DNA from: CAIQPS01 sp963783835
Lineage (GTDB): Bacteria; Actinomycetota; Thermoleophilia; RBG-16-64-13
Direction: 5' to 3'
DNA length: 64,000 bases
Assembly (NCBI GenBank): GCA_963783835.1
Contig: CAWAOX010000014.1
Span: 1 to 64,000, forward strand
The notes below the pieces were generated by a model. It was not told the DNA's origin. It made no database searches and saw only the letters and a program-made list of their open reading frames with translations. Of this stretch, positions 53,201 to 62,201 are shown piece by piece. Numbering within the stretch: the stretch's first letter is position 1; each line of letters opens with the position of its first letter. A program made the translations under genes and the position numbers.

Positions 53201-55846
53201 TCAGCCCTCCCATTTCTCGACTTGGACCAGGCAGGAGTTGGGCGCCATCCCCGTGGATGTAGGGGTGATGTAGCGCTTGGACGTGAGGGTGTTCACGCAC
53301 CCGGCGCGCTCCGAGGAGCGGCCGGGCTCGCCCAGGGGCAGATAGTCGGAACAACTCTCGTAGGAATGCACCACGCCCGGCGCCAGGCGCTCGGTGACCT
53401 GGGCGGCGAGGATCACCGAGCCCCGGTCGTTGAAAGCTCGGATCAAGTCGCCGTCACCGACGCCCCGGAGTGCCGCGTCGGCCTTGCTCAGCCGCATGAT
53501 CCAGTAGTAGTGGCCGTCTCCCTTGAGCACTCGGTGGTCCTTCACCTCGTTGACCCAGGTCTGCTTGCCGTCGCCCATGGTGTGGAAGGAGAAGCGCGGG
53601 TGCGGGGAGATCATCTGCAGCGGGTACTTCTGGATCAGCCCCGCAGTCCGGTGGCCCTCCCAGCTCTCCAGGTACTGCGGGCCCATGACCGGGCGCTCGG
53701 GATCGGCGCTGTCGGTCTTCTCGAAGCGGGTGAGGCTGGAGGAGACGAACTCGATCTTGCCCGACTTGGTCTGCAGCCCTTTGAGCGCGACTGTGTCGGC
53801 GGGATGCGGGCCCCAGTCGGGGGTGTCGCGCTCCCGGTCTTCGGCGAACCAGCGGAAAGCGGGGGTCGACGCCTTTTCGGCGGGGCGGGGCGGCACCACG
53901 AAGTAGCCCTTCTTCTCGAACTCCTCCCAGGTGATGTGCTTGGGCAAGTCGGAGGCCGCAAAGGACTGCTTGACCCAGTCGTACTCGGTCTTGCCCCCGT
54001 CGGTGAAGATACCCCACACACCCAGACGCTTGGCCAACTCGGCGAAGATCTGGTAGTCGGACTTGGACTCGCCGAGCGGCTCGATGCACTTCTTCTGCAG
54101 CACGATGACCCTGTGGTTGCACATGCCGTACGAGTCGGGGATGTACCCGGAGCAGTTGGCCCATTCGGCGATGTCCCACCGCTCCACGTTGGTGCAGGCA
54201 GGCAGGACGATGTCGGCGAACTTGGCTTCGCCCTCGAACCACACGCTCTGGTTGACCACGAACTCGACGTCGCCCTCGCGGTACGCCCGGGCGAAGCGGT
54301 TGCTCTCGGTCATGGTGCCCAGATAGGAGCCCCCGTATCGGTAGTACATTGCCACGGGCGAGTACCCCGAGGCCGGGAACTTGTAGAGCTTGAACTGGCT
54401 CTCGATGGAGCTGCCGCAGAAGCCTTTGCCTCGCCACTCCAGGCGCTCACCCAGCATGGCCTCGGGGATGCGCAGGCGATCGACCGTCTGGCCCTCGGTG
54501 GAGTGGTGGGCGGTGCGGGTGGCGCCGCCCTGCGGGAACATCCGGTAGACCCAGCGGAAGCCGGCGGCGGTGTTGTCCACGTCGCCGGAGATGCCACCCT
54601 CCGCGTAGCCGTCCATGACGAAGGAGCAGTCGACCGGCGTCCCCGTGGTGGTCGCCCAGATGTTGCTGCCCGGCTTGCCCATGCCCTGCATCGCCGCGAG
54701 CGCCACCATCGCCCGGGTCCATTCATTGCCGGTGGCCGAACGGCAGGCGCCGCCCATGCCGTGGTTGCTGCCCGGGGCCAGCATGGTCTTCTTCGCCCCC
54801 CACTCCCGCGCGAGGGCTCGGATCTCGCGGGCGGGCACGCCCGACTCGGCGCTCGCCCACTCGGGCGTCTTGGGCGTGCCGTCCGAGACGCCCAGGACGT
54901 AGTCCTCCCATTGATCGAAGCCCACCGTCCGCCCGGCTACGTATTCCTTGTCGTACGTTCCTTGGGCCAACCAAACGTAGGCGATGGCGAGAGCCAAGGC
55001 CACGTCGGTCCCCGGGCGCGGAGCCAGCCACTTGTCGGCGACCAATCCGGCGGTATGGTTGAAGTAGGGATCGATAACGATCATTCTTACCCCGAGATCT
55101 TTGAGCCACTGCCGGCGAGGCGTACTCTCAAAGGCCGCGTAGATGCCGCCGCAGGTGGCCTCGGGATCGGCCGACCAGAAGACGATCATCTCGGTGTTCT
55201 GGAGCGCGTCCTCCAGCAGGTCGTACTGCTCGGGCAGGCCCAGGCGGTGGCTCTGGCCCCACATGTGCGTCGCCCCCCAGTGCCAGCCTTCCCAGCTATC
55301 GGGGTTGTGCTCGCCGTAGGTGAAGCCGACCAGGTTCATGAAGCGGAAGTAGGTGCTATGGCGGTAGCCGATGTTGCCCCACATGTGGTGGGAACTGGGG
55401 GTGCTGAGGATGGCGCCCGGACCGTGTTCCCGCTTGACCCGCACGATCTCGGCAGCGACGATGTCGAGGGCCTCGTCCCAGCTTATGGGCTCGTAGCCGG
55501 AGACGCCGCGGTTCTTGGTATTGCGGCCGCCCGGTCCAGTGGAGCCGGGAGCCCCCGTCGGGTCGAAATCGACGCGCCTGAGCGGGGTGAGGATCCGTTT
55601 GGGCGAGTAGACCAGAGAGCGGTAGGCGACCGTATAGGGGGAGTTGGTGGTCTTGCGGGGAGGACTGAAAGTGCGGCCTCGTGCCTCGATGGACCACGAG
55701 GCGGCGTCGCCGCCGTCGAACTCGATTGGGGTCATGCGGACGATCCGGCCGTCCTGGACGTCCACGAACAGCGGCCCTCCATTGGTGCAGGTCGTCAGTC
55801 TCTGGATCTCTCCTGATGCTCTCGCCACTCCTACTGCCTTCCCCAT
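53201..55846 (-). CDS. Molybdopterin oxidoreductase, pyrogallol-phloroglucinol transhydroxylase large-subunit-like
   Basis: 881-residue Mo-bisPGD enzyme of the DMSO-reductase family without the N-terminal [4Fe-4S] motif and without a Tat signal, hence cytoplasmic. From memory of the Pelobacter acidigallici enzyme, agreement is close throughout. STPSSHHMWG carries the active-site His (His153 here), and EHNPDSWEGWHWG the Asp and Mo-ligating Ser (Asp183, Ser184). LLEDALQNTEMIVFWSADPE, SIWFEGE-type and SNCSGYIPDSYGMCNHRV-type segments follow. Resorcinol hydroxylase is the other near relative. The iron-sulfur small subunit that both enzymes need is not encoded next to it. It is the first gene of a leftward catabolic operon, with GGGAGGT before the ATG. 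Confidence 0.88.
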   Translation of the reverse strand: MGKAVGVARASGEIQRLTTCTNGGPLFVDVQDGRIVRMTPIEFDGGDAASWSIEARGRTFSPPRKTTNSPYTVAYRSLVYSPKRILTPLRRVDFDPTGAPGSTGPGGRNTKNRGVSGYEPISWDEALDIVAAEIVRVKREHGPGAILSTPSSHHMWGNIGYRHSTYFRFMNLVGFTYGEHNPDSWEGWHWGATHMWGQSHRLGLPEQYDLLEDALQNTEMIVFWSADPEATCGGIYAAFESTPRRQWLKDLGVRMIVIDPYFNHTAGLVADKWLAPRPGTDVALALAIAYVWLAQGTYDKEYVAGRTVGFDQWEDYVLGVSDGTPKTPEWASAESGVPAREIRALAREWGAKKTMLAPGSNHGMGGACRSATGNEWTRAMVALAAMQGMGKPGSNIWATTTGTPVDCSFVMDGYAEGGISGDVDNTAAGFRWVYRMFPQGGATRTAHHSTEGQTVDRLRIPEAMLGERLEWRGKGFCGSSIESQFKLYKFPASGYSPVAMYYRYGGSYLGTMTESNRFARAYREGDVEFVVNQSVWFEGEAKFADIVLPACTNVERWDIAEWANCSGYIPDSYGMCNHRVIVLQKKCIEPLGESKSDYQIFAELAKRLGVWGIFTDGGKTEYDWVKQSFAASDLPKHITWEEFEKKGYFVVPPRPAEKASTPAFRWFAEDRERDTPDWGPHPADTVALKGLQTKSGKIEFVSSSLTRFEKTDSADPERPVMGPQYLESWEGHRTAGLIQKYPLQMISPHPRFSFHTMGDGKQTWVNEVKDHRVLKGDGHYYWIMRLSKADAALRGVGDGDLIRAFNDRGSVILAAQVTERLAPGVVHSYESCSDYLPLGEPGRSSERAGCVNTLTSKRYITPTSTGMAPNSCLVQVEKWEG

Positions 55847-55907
55847 CCGCTCGGACCTCCCAGTTGCCTATCGCCGACTGTCTCAGGCCGCACTCGCCGC
55901 GCTAACA

Positions 55908-55921
55908 AGTGAGCGCTCACT
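55908..55921. promoter_or_regulatory. Perfect palindrome upstream of the transhydroxylase-like operon
   Basis: AGTGAGCGCTCACT is a perfect 14-base palindrome of the type bound by many TetR-family repressors. It lies 62 bases upstream of the leftward operon start and about 120 bases upstream of the rightward zinc-ribbon gene. No regulator gene adjoins it, so the repressor would be encoded elsewhere. Confidence 0.55.
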
Positions 55922-56043
55922 CGTGATTCTACCGTTCCTGGAGACGCGAGCGCTACGCTCTGCCGCCTTGACTGGGCTCGTCGTCGCCTGCTAGGTTGCG
56001 GGGGAGTGATTACTTCGCGACGGCCTTCGCAAGGAGGGTGCAC

Positions 56044-56676
56044 GTGGCACCGATCGAGTTCACCGACAACTACGAAGACCTCTCGACCGAGAGCGGCTAC
56101 CAGTTCAAGTTCAACTGCGAACGCTGCGGCAACGGGTACATGTCGACGTGGAAGGCCAGTAAGTCCGGCATGGCGACCGGACTGCTTCGCGGGGCCGGCA
56201 GCATGTTCGGCGGTTTCCTCGGCAGCGCTTCGAGCGGAGCCGACCAGATCCAGGATCTGATCCAGGGCCCGGGTCACGACGCCGCTCTCAAAGAAGCCGT
56301 GACCGAGATCCGGCCGCAGTTCACGCAGTGCAAGCGCTGTGGCCAATGGGTCTGCCGCGAGGTCTGCTGGAACACCGAGAGAGGGCTGTGTGTCGACTGT
56401 GCTCCGATGGCCCAGCGGGAGATTAGCTCCATGCAGGCGCAGATCACAATCGATCAGGCCGGAGAGAAGCTTCGGCAGCAAGACCTCACGGAAGGGCTCG
56501 ACCTGAAGGCCCCTGCCGTCGTCATCTGCCCCTCGTGCAGTGTCGAGAACGAGGGGGGTAAGTTCTGCTCAGAGTGCGGCGAGTCCCTGCTTCCCCGAAC
56601 CGAGTGCCCCAAATGCGGTACCAAGTTCAAAGCGGGCGCGAAGTTCTGCCCCGAGTGCGGCGCGAAGACGACCTGA
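56044..56676 (+). CDS. Zinc-ribbon protein
   Basis: 210 residues from GTG 56044, which has AAGGAGGG at ideal distance. Cys pairs occur at CERCGNG, CKRCGQWVCREVCW with CVDC, CPSC...CSEC and CPKC...CPEC, indicating two central and two C-terminal zinc ribbons. Between the first two is a Gly/Ser/Ala-rich segment (MFGGFLGSASSGADQIQDLI). The last 50 residues are double zinc-ribbon repeats of the kind that recruit partner proteins. Function unknown; it is in line with two downstream genes. Confidence 0.82.
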   Translation: MAPIEFTDNYEDLSTESGYQFKFNCERCGNGYMSTWKASKSGMATGLLRGAGSMFGGFLGSASSGADQIQDLIQGPGHDAALKEAVTEIRPQFTQCKRCGQWVCREVCWNTERGLCVDCAPMAQREISSMQAQITIDQAGEKLRQQDLTEGLDLKAPAVVICPSCSVENEGGKFCSECGESLLPRTECPKCGTKFKAGAKFCPECGAKTT

Positions 56677-56771
56677 TGGCGAGTGGCCTGATGAGCCGCC
56701 GTCCGTCGAACGGTCCTCGCGGGAGCGGCGCCGGCGGGAGCGCGCCGGGCGCGAGCGGCGCCGTTCTATGA
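56676..56771 (+). CDS. Possible 31-residue linker frame
   Basis: Between the zinc-ribbon gene and the next gene a short frame runs from an ATG overlapping the first stop (TGATG) to a TGA overlapping the next ATG (ATGA). It encodes a Gly/Ser/Ala/Pro-rich peptide (MASGLMSRRPSNGPRGSGAG...). Both junctions look translationally coupled, but the peptide may be the N-terminus of the next protein separated by a frameshift, or chance. No ribosome site is visible. Confidence 0.25.
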   Translation: MASGLMSRRPSNGPRGSGAGGSAPGASGAVL

Positions 56772-58012
56772 GCCGCACCTGCCAGTTTGCGTTCGCGGGC
56801 CGGTCCGGCCCCGCTGAGTGGTCCTTCGACGAGATCAGCCTCGTCGTCGCGCCGGCGGACGGGCGCCCCCTCGTGTTCCCGGTGCAGGAGTTGGCCGGAA
56901 TAGCCGGGGATGGCCACAACCTTGAACTGACGGTGCCGGGAGCGGCCGCACCAGCGGCGACCGGCGCGACCGCCGATGCCGCCGTGTCCCGCTTGTCGCT
57001 GGCGAAGTTGGGCGCCGAGGGACCGACATTACTCGACGCGCTCCGGCGCTCCTGGCTGGTGGCCCGGGCCAAAGCACTGCGCCTCGGCGGGTCGGGCGAG
57101 GGCAAGCCGTTCTCCGGGATGGTGGCCGGCGCAGATACGGCCGCCGTGGCCAACGGCGACGGCCCGGCTGCCCCTCACGGCGCGGCCCCCGGCGGCCTGA
57201 GCGCCGCGGAGCCGTTCGGGGCGCTGCTCTTCGAGGACGTGATGGTCATGGCCCGCGAAGGCCGGGACCTAGAGCCTCTCTTCATCGCCTTGACCGAGAG
57301 GACCACGTTTGACGAGACCACCTACGCCATCCACGTAGCCGAGTGGCCCGGACGCGAGTTCGTCTTTGCCCGCCTGGCCAAGCAGACCCAGGATCTCCTC
57401 GACTCGCTCCGTAAACACCGGGAGGCGTTGGCAAACGAGGCGGGAACAGTCCTGGCTTCGTCCGTCCCCTCGCTGCCCACGAGCTACCGCGGGGTGCTGG
57501 CGGGAGACTGGCCACCGGGCCGGCTCCGCACTCTTCAAGAGCTTAACGCCACCTGCCCGGGGTTCGAGGAGGCCTTCCGCAGGACCTGGCTGGCCGGCTG
57601 CCTCCGCAAGGAAGAGGGGGAGTTCTTGCTCGACTGGGCCGGATCTGCGTCCACCTGGCTGGGTTGCTCCAGGGAGACGACCGAGGCCGGTGAGGGCCTT
57701 CTCTGGCTGCTCGCGGGTAAGAATGGGATCTGGTTCCTCGAGGCGCTCACCGGAGAAGACCGCGCCACCTACTACTTCGCCGGAGGCGACGAGATGCCGG
57801 CGCTGGTCTCCCGGCTGCTCTGCGCTCCTCAGTTCTCGAAAGAAGCGCTCTACGGGCCGCCGGAGATGCTCACCGGCGAACGTTCGGATCTCGCGATCGC
57901 GGCTCAGTTTCTCGCCTTTCTCGTGAGCCTGCGGGCCCGCTTCAAGGGTCGGGTGATCCACGCCGGCCCTGAAGGCTGGCGGAAGGACATGGAGGCGCTC
58001 GCCGCCAAGTAA
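56768..58012 (+). CDS. Hypothetical protein, 414 residues
   Basis: No family recognised. The first 110 residues form a beta-rich module (FAFAGRSGPAEWSFDEISLVVAPADGRPLVFPVQELAGIAG, then LSLAKLGAEGPTLLDALRRSWLVARAKALRL) that recalls PH-like domains. An Ala/Gly-rich linker separates it from a second module (LLFEDVMVMAREGRDLEPLFIALTERTTFDETTYAIHVAEWPGREFVFARL), which repeats the same strand-helix pattern with LLDSLRKHREALANEA. The C-terminal third ends SRLLCAPQFSKEALYGPPE. No membrane segment. It follows a zinc-ribbon protein gene and probably works with it. The frame is open upstream of 56768, so the start is uncertain. Confidence 0.65.
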   Translation: MSRTCQFAFAGRSGPAEWSFDEISLVVAPADGRPLVFPVQELAGIAGDGHNLELTVPGAAAPAATGATADAAVSRLSLAKLGAEGPTLLDALRRSWLVARAKALRLGGSGEGKPFSGMVAGADTAAVANGDGPAAPHGAAPGGLSAAEPFGALLFEDVMVMAREGRDLEPLFIALTERTTFDETTYAIHVAEWPGREFVFARLAKQTQDLLDSLRKHREALANEAGTVLASSVPSLPTSYRGVLAGDWPPGRLRTLQELNATCPGFEEAFRRTWLAGCLRKEEGEFLLDWAGSASTWLGCSRETTEAGEGLLWLLAGKNGIWFLEALTGEDRATYYFAGGDEMPALVSRLLCAPQFSKEALYGPPEMLTGERSDLAIAAQFLAFLVSLRARFKGRVIHAGPEGWRKDMEALAAK

Positions 58013-58047
58013 GGCTGCTGAGCGGGTGGGACGAGGAGGATCGGACC

Positions 58048-58722
58048 ATGCGCGTATTCGCCGACCGCACAGATGCGGGGCGGGTTCTTGCAAAGAGCCT
58101 CGCCAGATACGAGGGCCGAAACGATCTCATCGTGCTGGGACTCCCCCGGGGAGGAGTGGTGGTGGCCTTCGAGGTCGCGAAGGCGCTCGACGCCCCGCTC
58201 GACGTGTACGTAGTCCGAAAACTGGGGGTTCCGGGGCAGGAGGAACTGGCTTTCGGGGCCATCGCGAGCGGGGGAGTGAGGGTCCTCAATCCCGATGTGG
58301 TGCAGGCGGCCGGACTGGGCCAGGCGGATATCGACGCTGTCGCGGCGCGGGAACACGTCGAATTGGAACGTCGGGAGCGCGTGTATCGAGGACGATCGGC
58401 TCCCCTGGACCTGATCGGCAAGACGGTCATCCTCGTGGACGACGGGTTGGCGACCGGGGCAAGTATGCGGACGGCCATCCGCTCGCTCGAAGCTCACCGC
58501 CCCGGTTGGATCACGATGGCCGTGCCCACCGCGCCCCGCTCCACCTGTCTCGATCTGGAGCGGGAGGTGGACGAAGCCGTGTGCGTGATGACGCCCGAGC
58601 CGTTCTTCGGCGTCGGCCAGTGGTACGTCGACTTCTCGCAGACGAGCGACGACGAGGTGATCGAGCTTCTGCGGATGGCCGCATCGTTTGGACGGCGAGA
58701 GACGGCAGACGGCGCGTGGTGA
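58048..58722 (+). CDS. Phosphoribosyltransferase-family protein
   Basis: 224 residues. LIVLGLPRGGVVVAFEVAKALDAPLDVYVVRKLGVPGQEELAFGAIA and the PRPP loop VILVDDGLATGASM (about 132-145) define the type I PRTase fold. This subgroup, often found near stress or phosphate genes, lacks a known nucleobase substrate. The 36-base gap to the preceding gene suggests one transcript. It converges on phoU. Confidence 0.88.
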   Translation: MRVFADRTDAGRVLAKSLARYEGRNDLIVLGLPRGGVVVAFEVAKALDAPLDVYVVRKLGVPGQEELAFGAIASGGVRVLNPDVVQAAGLGQADIDAVAAREHVELERRERVYRGRSAPLDLIGKTVILVDDGLATGASMRTAIRSLEAHRPGWITMAVPTAPRSTCLDLEREVDEAVCVMTPEPFFGVGQWYVDFSQTSDDEVIELLRMAASFGRRETADGAW

Positions 58723-58801
58723 ACTTGAGCGTGCGCGACGCGCGCCCACGTTGATGTCGCCGCCGCTGCTCGGCACGCTCACCGGCTCGCGGACGGGGCT
58801 C

Positions 58802-59452
58802 CTAGCCCAGATGCTCCTCGTCGCCGGTGACGAAGTAGCGGACCCGTTCGCCCATGTTGACGGCGTGATCGCCGATGCGTTCGAAGTAGCGGCCCACCAT
58901 CGCCAGGCGTATCGCCGGTCCCACACTGGCCTGGTCGTTCAGTTCGAGCAGACGGTGTATGAGCTGCGCGTGGAGTTCGTCGATCCGATCGTCCTCGCGG
59001 GCAAGGTCGGCCGCCAGGGCTTCGTCCTTGGCCGCCCAGGCGTCGATCGCCTTCCCGATGAGATGCCCCGCGGCCTGGCCGAGATCCGCGACCAAGCCAT
59101 GGATGGCTTTGGGCCCCGGCTCGCAGAAGTCCTCCAGTTGCACCAGTTTGGCTATGTTGTAGGCTAGGTCACCCACCCGCTCCAGGTCGTTGACGACGCG
59201 CAGGATCGCGACTATCAGCCGCAGATCCCCGGCGACGGGCGCCTGCTGGGCGAGAAGGGTCAGCGACCGTTTCTCGATGTCCAGGAACATCCGGTCGATC
59301 TCATCGTCTCCGTCCCGGACCTTCTGCGCAAGCGACCGGTCGCACTCGACCAATGCCCTCGTCGCGTCCTGAGTGCTGCGCTCGACGACGGCGCCCATGG
59401 CCACGATCTCCTGATCGATAGCCTCGAGTTCTCTGTGAAATGCGTCCCTCAT
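58802..59452 (-). CDS. phoU: Phosphate transport regulator PhoU
   Basis: 216-residue all-helical protein with two PhoU repeats. MRDAFHRELEAIDQEIVAMGAVVERSTQDATRAL and LRLIVAILRVVNDLERVGDLAYNIAKLV form the first; the second ends IRLAMVGRYFERIGDHAVNMGERVRYFVTGDEEHLG. The E/D-R-x-GDxxxN metal motifs occur in both repeats. It represses Pho signalling when phosphate is plentiful by contact with PstB and the sensor kinase. Last gene of the pst operon. Confidence 0.95.
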   Translation of the reverse strand: MRDAFHRELEAIDQEIVAMGAVVERSTQDATRALVECDRSLAQKVRDGDDEIDRMFLDIEKRSLTLLAQQAPVAGDLRLIVAILRVVNDLERVGDLAYNIAKLVQLEDFCEPGPKAIHGLVADLGQAAGHLIGKAIDAWAAKDEALAADLAREDDRIDELHAQLIHRLLELNDQASVGPAIRLAMVGRYFERIGDHAVNMGERVRYFVTGDEEHLG

Positions 59453-59479
59453 CGCTCCAACCTTCCCTTGGCGGTCCGC

Positions 59480-60283
59480 CTATCCAAAGCGGCCCGAAAC
59501 ATAGTCCTCCGTCCGTTTGTCGTGCGGCTTGGTGAAGATCTGGCCGGTCTCGCCGAACTCGACCAGGATCCCCCAGCGCGCCGATGTCGCCTCGTCCACC
59601 TCGGTGTACAAAAAGGCCGTCTCATCCGAGACCCGCGCTGCCTGCTGCATATTGTGAGTCACGATGATGATTGAATAGTCCTGCTTGAGTTCCTGCATCA
59701 GGTCCTCTATGCGCACGGTGGCGATAGGATCCAGAGCTGAGGCGGGTTCGTCCATGAGAATGACGTCCGGCTCCACCGCGATCGCCCGGGCTATGCAGAG
59801 CCGCTGCTGCTGTCCGCCGGAGAGATCGAGGGCGCTCTTCTTGAGCTGGCCCTTCACCTCGTCCCAGAGGGCGGCCCGGCGCAACGAGCCCTCCACCAGC
59901 TCGTCCATATCTCCCTTGTATCCGTTGATCTTCGCTCCGAACGCCACGTTGTCGTAGATCGACTTGGGGAAGGGGTTGGGGCGCTGGAACACCATACCGA
60001 TATGCCGCCGGACCATGACGGGATCCACGCCCGGCCCGTAGATGTCTTCGCCGTGATACAGCACCTGGCCGGATACCCGAGCGCTGGGGATGAGTTCGTT
60101 CATCCGGTTGAAGCAGCGGATGAGCGTGCTCTTGCCGCAGCCGGAGGGGCCGATGATCGCGGTGATCTTCTTTGGCCGGATGTCCATGGTGACGTCCTTG
60201 AGAGCCAGGTTGCTGCCGTAGTGCATGTTGAGATCCCGCACACTGAAGACCGGGTTCTCTACGGCTGGGGGTACGGCGTTCAT
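59480..60283 (-). CDS. pstB: Phosphate ABC transporter ATPase PstB
   Basis: 267 residues: LNMHYGSNLALKDVTMDI, Walker A GPSGCGKST, FQRPNPFPKSIYDNVAFGAKINGY typical of PstB, signature LSGGQQQRLCIARAIAVEP, Walker B VILMDEPASALDP and VEFGETGQIFTKPHDKRTEDYVSGRFG at the end. The start overlaps the pstA stop (ATGA). Confidence 0.97.
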   Translation of the reverse strand: MNAVPPAVENPVFSVRDLNMHYGSNLALKDVTMDIRPKKITAIIGPSGCGKSTLIRCFNRMNELIPSARVSGQVLYHGEDIYGPGVDPVMVRRHIGMVFQRPNPFPKSIYDNVAFGAKINGYKGDMDELVEGSLRRAALWDEVKGQLKKSALDLSGGQQQRLCIARAIAVEPDVILMDEPASALDPIATVRIEDLMQELKQDYSIIIVTHNMQQAARVSDETAFLYTEVDEATSARWGILVEFGETGQIFTKPHDKRTEDYVSGRFG

Positions 60284-61188
60284 CGGGACAATCGGCTCCT
60301 TGAGGTGATAACCCTAGCCAGCACGGTCAGGACCAGGATGATGATAATGAGTTCGAGCGCTCCCGCCCAGGCGCGCGCTTGTCCAGCCGCAAACGGGTTG
60401 CGAGCCCCGTCAAAAATGGCCAGGGAGAGCGCCTGGATGGGCTCACCCCAAAGTTTGGCCGTCAGTTGAATCGAGCCGAGGGCGGTAAGAAGCAGAGGCG
60501 CGGTCTCGCCGGCCGCGCGGGCGATGGCGAGCATGACTCCGGTGGTGATGCCGGGAGCGGCGGACGGGATGATCACCTTGGTGACCGTCTGCCACTTCGC
60601 GGCCCCGAGACCGTAGCTGGCGTCCTTCAACTCCGAGGGGACCAGCTTGAGCATCTCTTCGGTCGAGCGAAGGACGATGGGCATCATGATGATGGCGAGG
60701 GCGACGGCGCCCATGAGGGCGCTGAACCCGAAGTTCACAACCATCGCGGTATACACGAACAGCCCGACGAAGATCGAGGGCACACCGGTCATGACGTCGG
60801 CGAAGAAGCGGATGAGCTTGGCCAGCCAGTTGCCCTTGCCGTACTCAACCAGATAGACGGCCCCGAGGATGCCGAGGGGTACGGAGACAACGGCGGCGAC
60901 GCCCACCATTATCGCGGTACCGATGAGCCCGTTCAGGAAGCCGCCCCCCGACCGGCGAAGGCTGAAGGGCTGGGAACTGGTGAGGAACTCCCAGTTCATC
61001 GTCTGGATGCCCTTGAGCGCAATGTAGACGAGGATCATGCCCACCGTTACGAGGACGAACAACGTGGCGAGAACGATGAGGACGGTATTGCGCCGGTTCC
61101 TCCAGACCCGGCGCCGGGCCGGCCGGCAATCGCGCAGCGACACGCCCGGCCCCACTCTGCCTTCAGGCCAGCGATCGACCACGCTCAT
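60280..61188 (-). CDS. pstA: Phosphate ABC transporter permease PstA
   Basis: 302 residues with six helices. GGGFLNGLIGTAIMVGVAAVVSVPLGILGAVYLVEYGKGN and FADVMTGVPSIFVGLFVYTAMV are PstA-specific, and LGAAKWQTVTKVIIPSAAPGITTGVMLAIARAAGETAPLLLTA is the EAA coupling loop. ATG 61188 overlaps the pstC stop (ATGA); an in-frame start at 61206 would add six residues. Confidence 0.95.
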   Translation of the reverse strand: MSVVDRWPEGRVGPGVSLRDCRPARRRVWRNRRNTVLIVLATLFVLVTVGMILVYIALKGIQTMNWEFLTSSQPFSLRRSGGGFLNGLIGTAIMVGVAAVVSVPLGILGAVYLVEYGKGNWLAKLIRFFADVMTGVPSIFVGLFVYTAMVVNFGFSALMGAVALAIIMMPIVLRSTEEMLKLVPSELKDASYGLGAAKWQTVTKVIIPSAAPGITTGVMLAIARAAGETAPLLLTALGSIQLTAKLWGEPIQALSLAIFDGARNPFAAGQARAWAGALELIIIILVLTVLARVITSRSRLSR

Positions 61189-62201
61189 ATGCGGTTGAAC
61201 CTCCACACGATGGCGCGGGCGGCCATGTTTATGATGACCGTCATGACAAAGAGGACCACACCGATCCCGACCAGGGCCCGTATGTGCTCTCCCGTGGCCT
61301 CGGAGAAGGTGTTGGCGATGACCGCCGCCATGCTATAGCCGGGACGTACGACCGAGGCGTCGACCTTGGCCACCGACCCGACAAGCAGCGCCACGGCGAT
61401 CGTCTCACCCAGGGCCCTTCCCAGCCCCAGCATGGTGGCACCCACGATCCCCGCCCGGCTCCTTGGCAGGACGGCGGCGCGGATCATCTCCCACCGGGTC
61501 GCCCCCAGAGCGAAGGCCGCGTGACGGTCCGCGGTTGGAACCGTGGCGAGGACTTCCCGGGTGAGCGCGGTGATTATCGGGGTGATCATGATGGCGAGGA
61601 TAATGCCCGCCCCAAAGTACGATAGTCCCGACGCCGGCCCCTTGAAGATGGGGATCCAACCCAGGTACTTGGCAAGGAAGTCGGCCACCGGCTGCAGAAA
61701 GAGCGGAAGCAGCACGAAAACTCCCCACAAGCCGTAGATGACGCTGGGGACCGCCGCAAGTAGATCCACCGCGTAGATAAGGGGGCCGCGCACGCGCTTC
61801 GAAGCGTATTCAGTGGAGAAAAGGGCCACTCCGATGCTGAGCGGCACAGCGATGATCAGGGCAATCGCTGAGGTGACTATGGTCCCGTAGATGAACGCCA
61901 GCGCTCCGAACTGTCCCTGATTGGGATCCCAATCGGTGCTGGTGACGAAGGATATGCCCTGCGACCTGAAGACCGGGAGGGCGGTACCGGTGGTCGAGAT
62001 GACCATATAGGCCAGGACCAGGAGGACCAGCACGCCGCAGAGAGCGGCGAGGGTGGCAAAGAGGGGGTCGGCCCAACGGCCGACCCCCGTGCGCCGCCAG
62101 GCCCCCGGTCCGGGGGCTTGGCGGCCGCCTCCTACGAGCGAGGCCTCAGTGGCGCCGCCGACAGGCGGCGCCGGAGCGGGGCTATTTACTGCCGATTGCA
62201 T
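61185..62201 (-). CDS. pstC: Phosphate ABC transporter permease PstC
   Basis: 338 residues with six helices and a Pro/Gly-rich 45-residue N-terminal tail. SFVTSTDWDPNQGQFGALAFIYGTIVTSAIALIIAVPLSIGVALFSTEYA, LLAAVPSVIYGLWGVFVLLP and LGATRWEMIRAAVLPRSRAGIVGATMLGLGRALGETIAVALL are diagnostic. The ATG at 62201 overlaps the true end of pstS by 20 bases; a later start inside the tail is also possible. Confidence 0.95.
   Translation of the reverse strand: MQSAVNSPAPAPPVGGATEASLVGGGRQAPGPGAWRRTGVGRWADPLFATLAALCGVLVLLVLAYMVISTTGTALPVFRSQGISFVTSTDWDPNQGQFGALAFIYGTIVTSAIALIIAVPLSIGVALFSTEYASKRVRGPLIYAVDLLAAVPSVIYGLWGVFVLLPLFLQPVADFLAKYLGWIPIFKGPASGLSYFGAGIILAIMITPIITALTREVLATVPTADRHAAFALGATRWEMIRAAVLPRSRAGIVGATMLGLGRALGETIAVALLVGSVAKVDASVVRPGYSMAAVIANTFSEATGEHIRALVGIGVVLFVMTVIINMAARAIVWRFNRI

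Noticed and set aside
53132..55816. An 894-codon open frame on the + strand opposite the transhydroxylase-like gene
   Set aside because: It mirrors a highly conserved gene on the other strand, is rich in Gly/Arg/His/Val without recognisable motifs, and is a GC-driven antisense frame.
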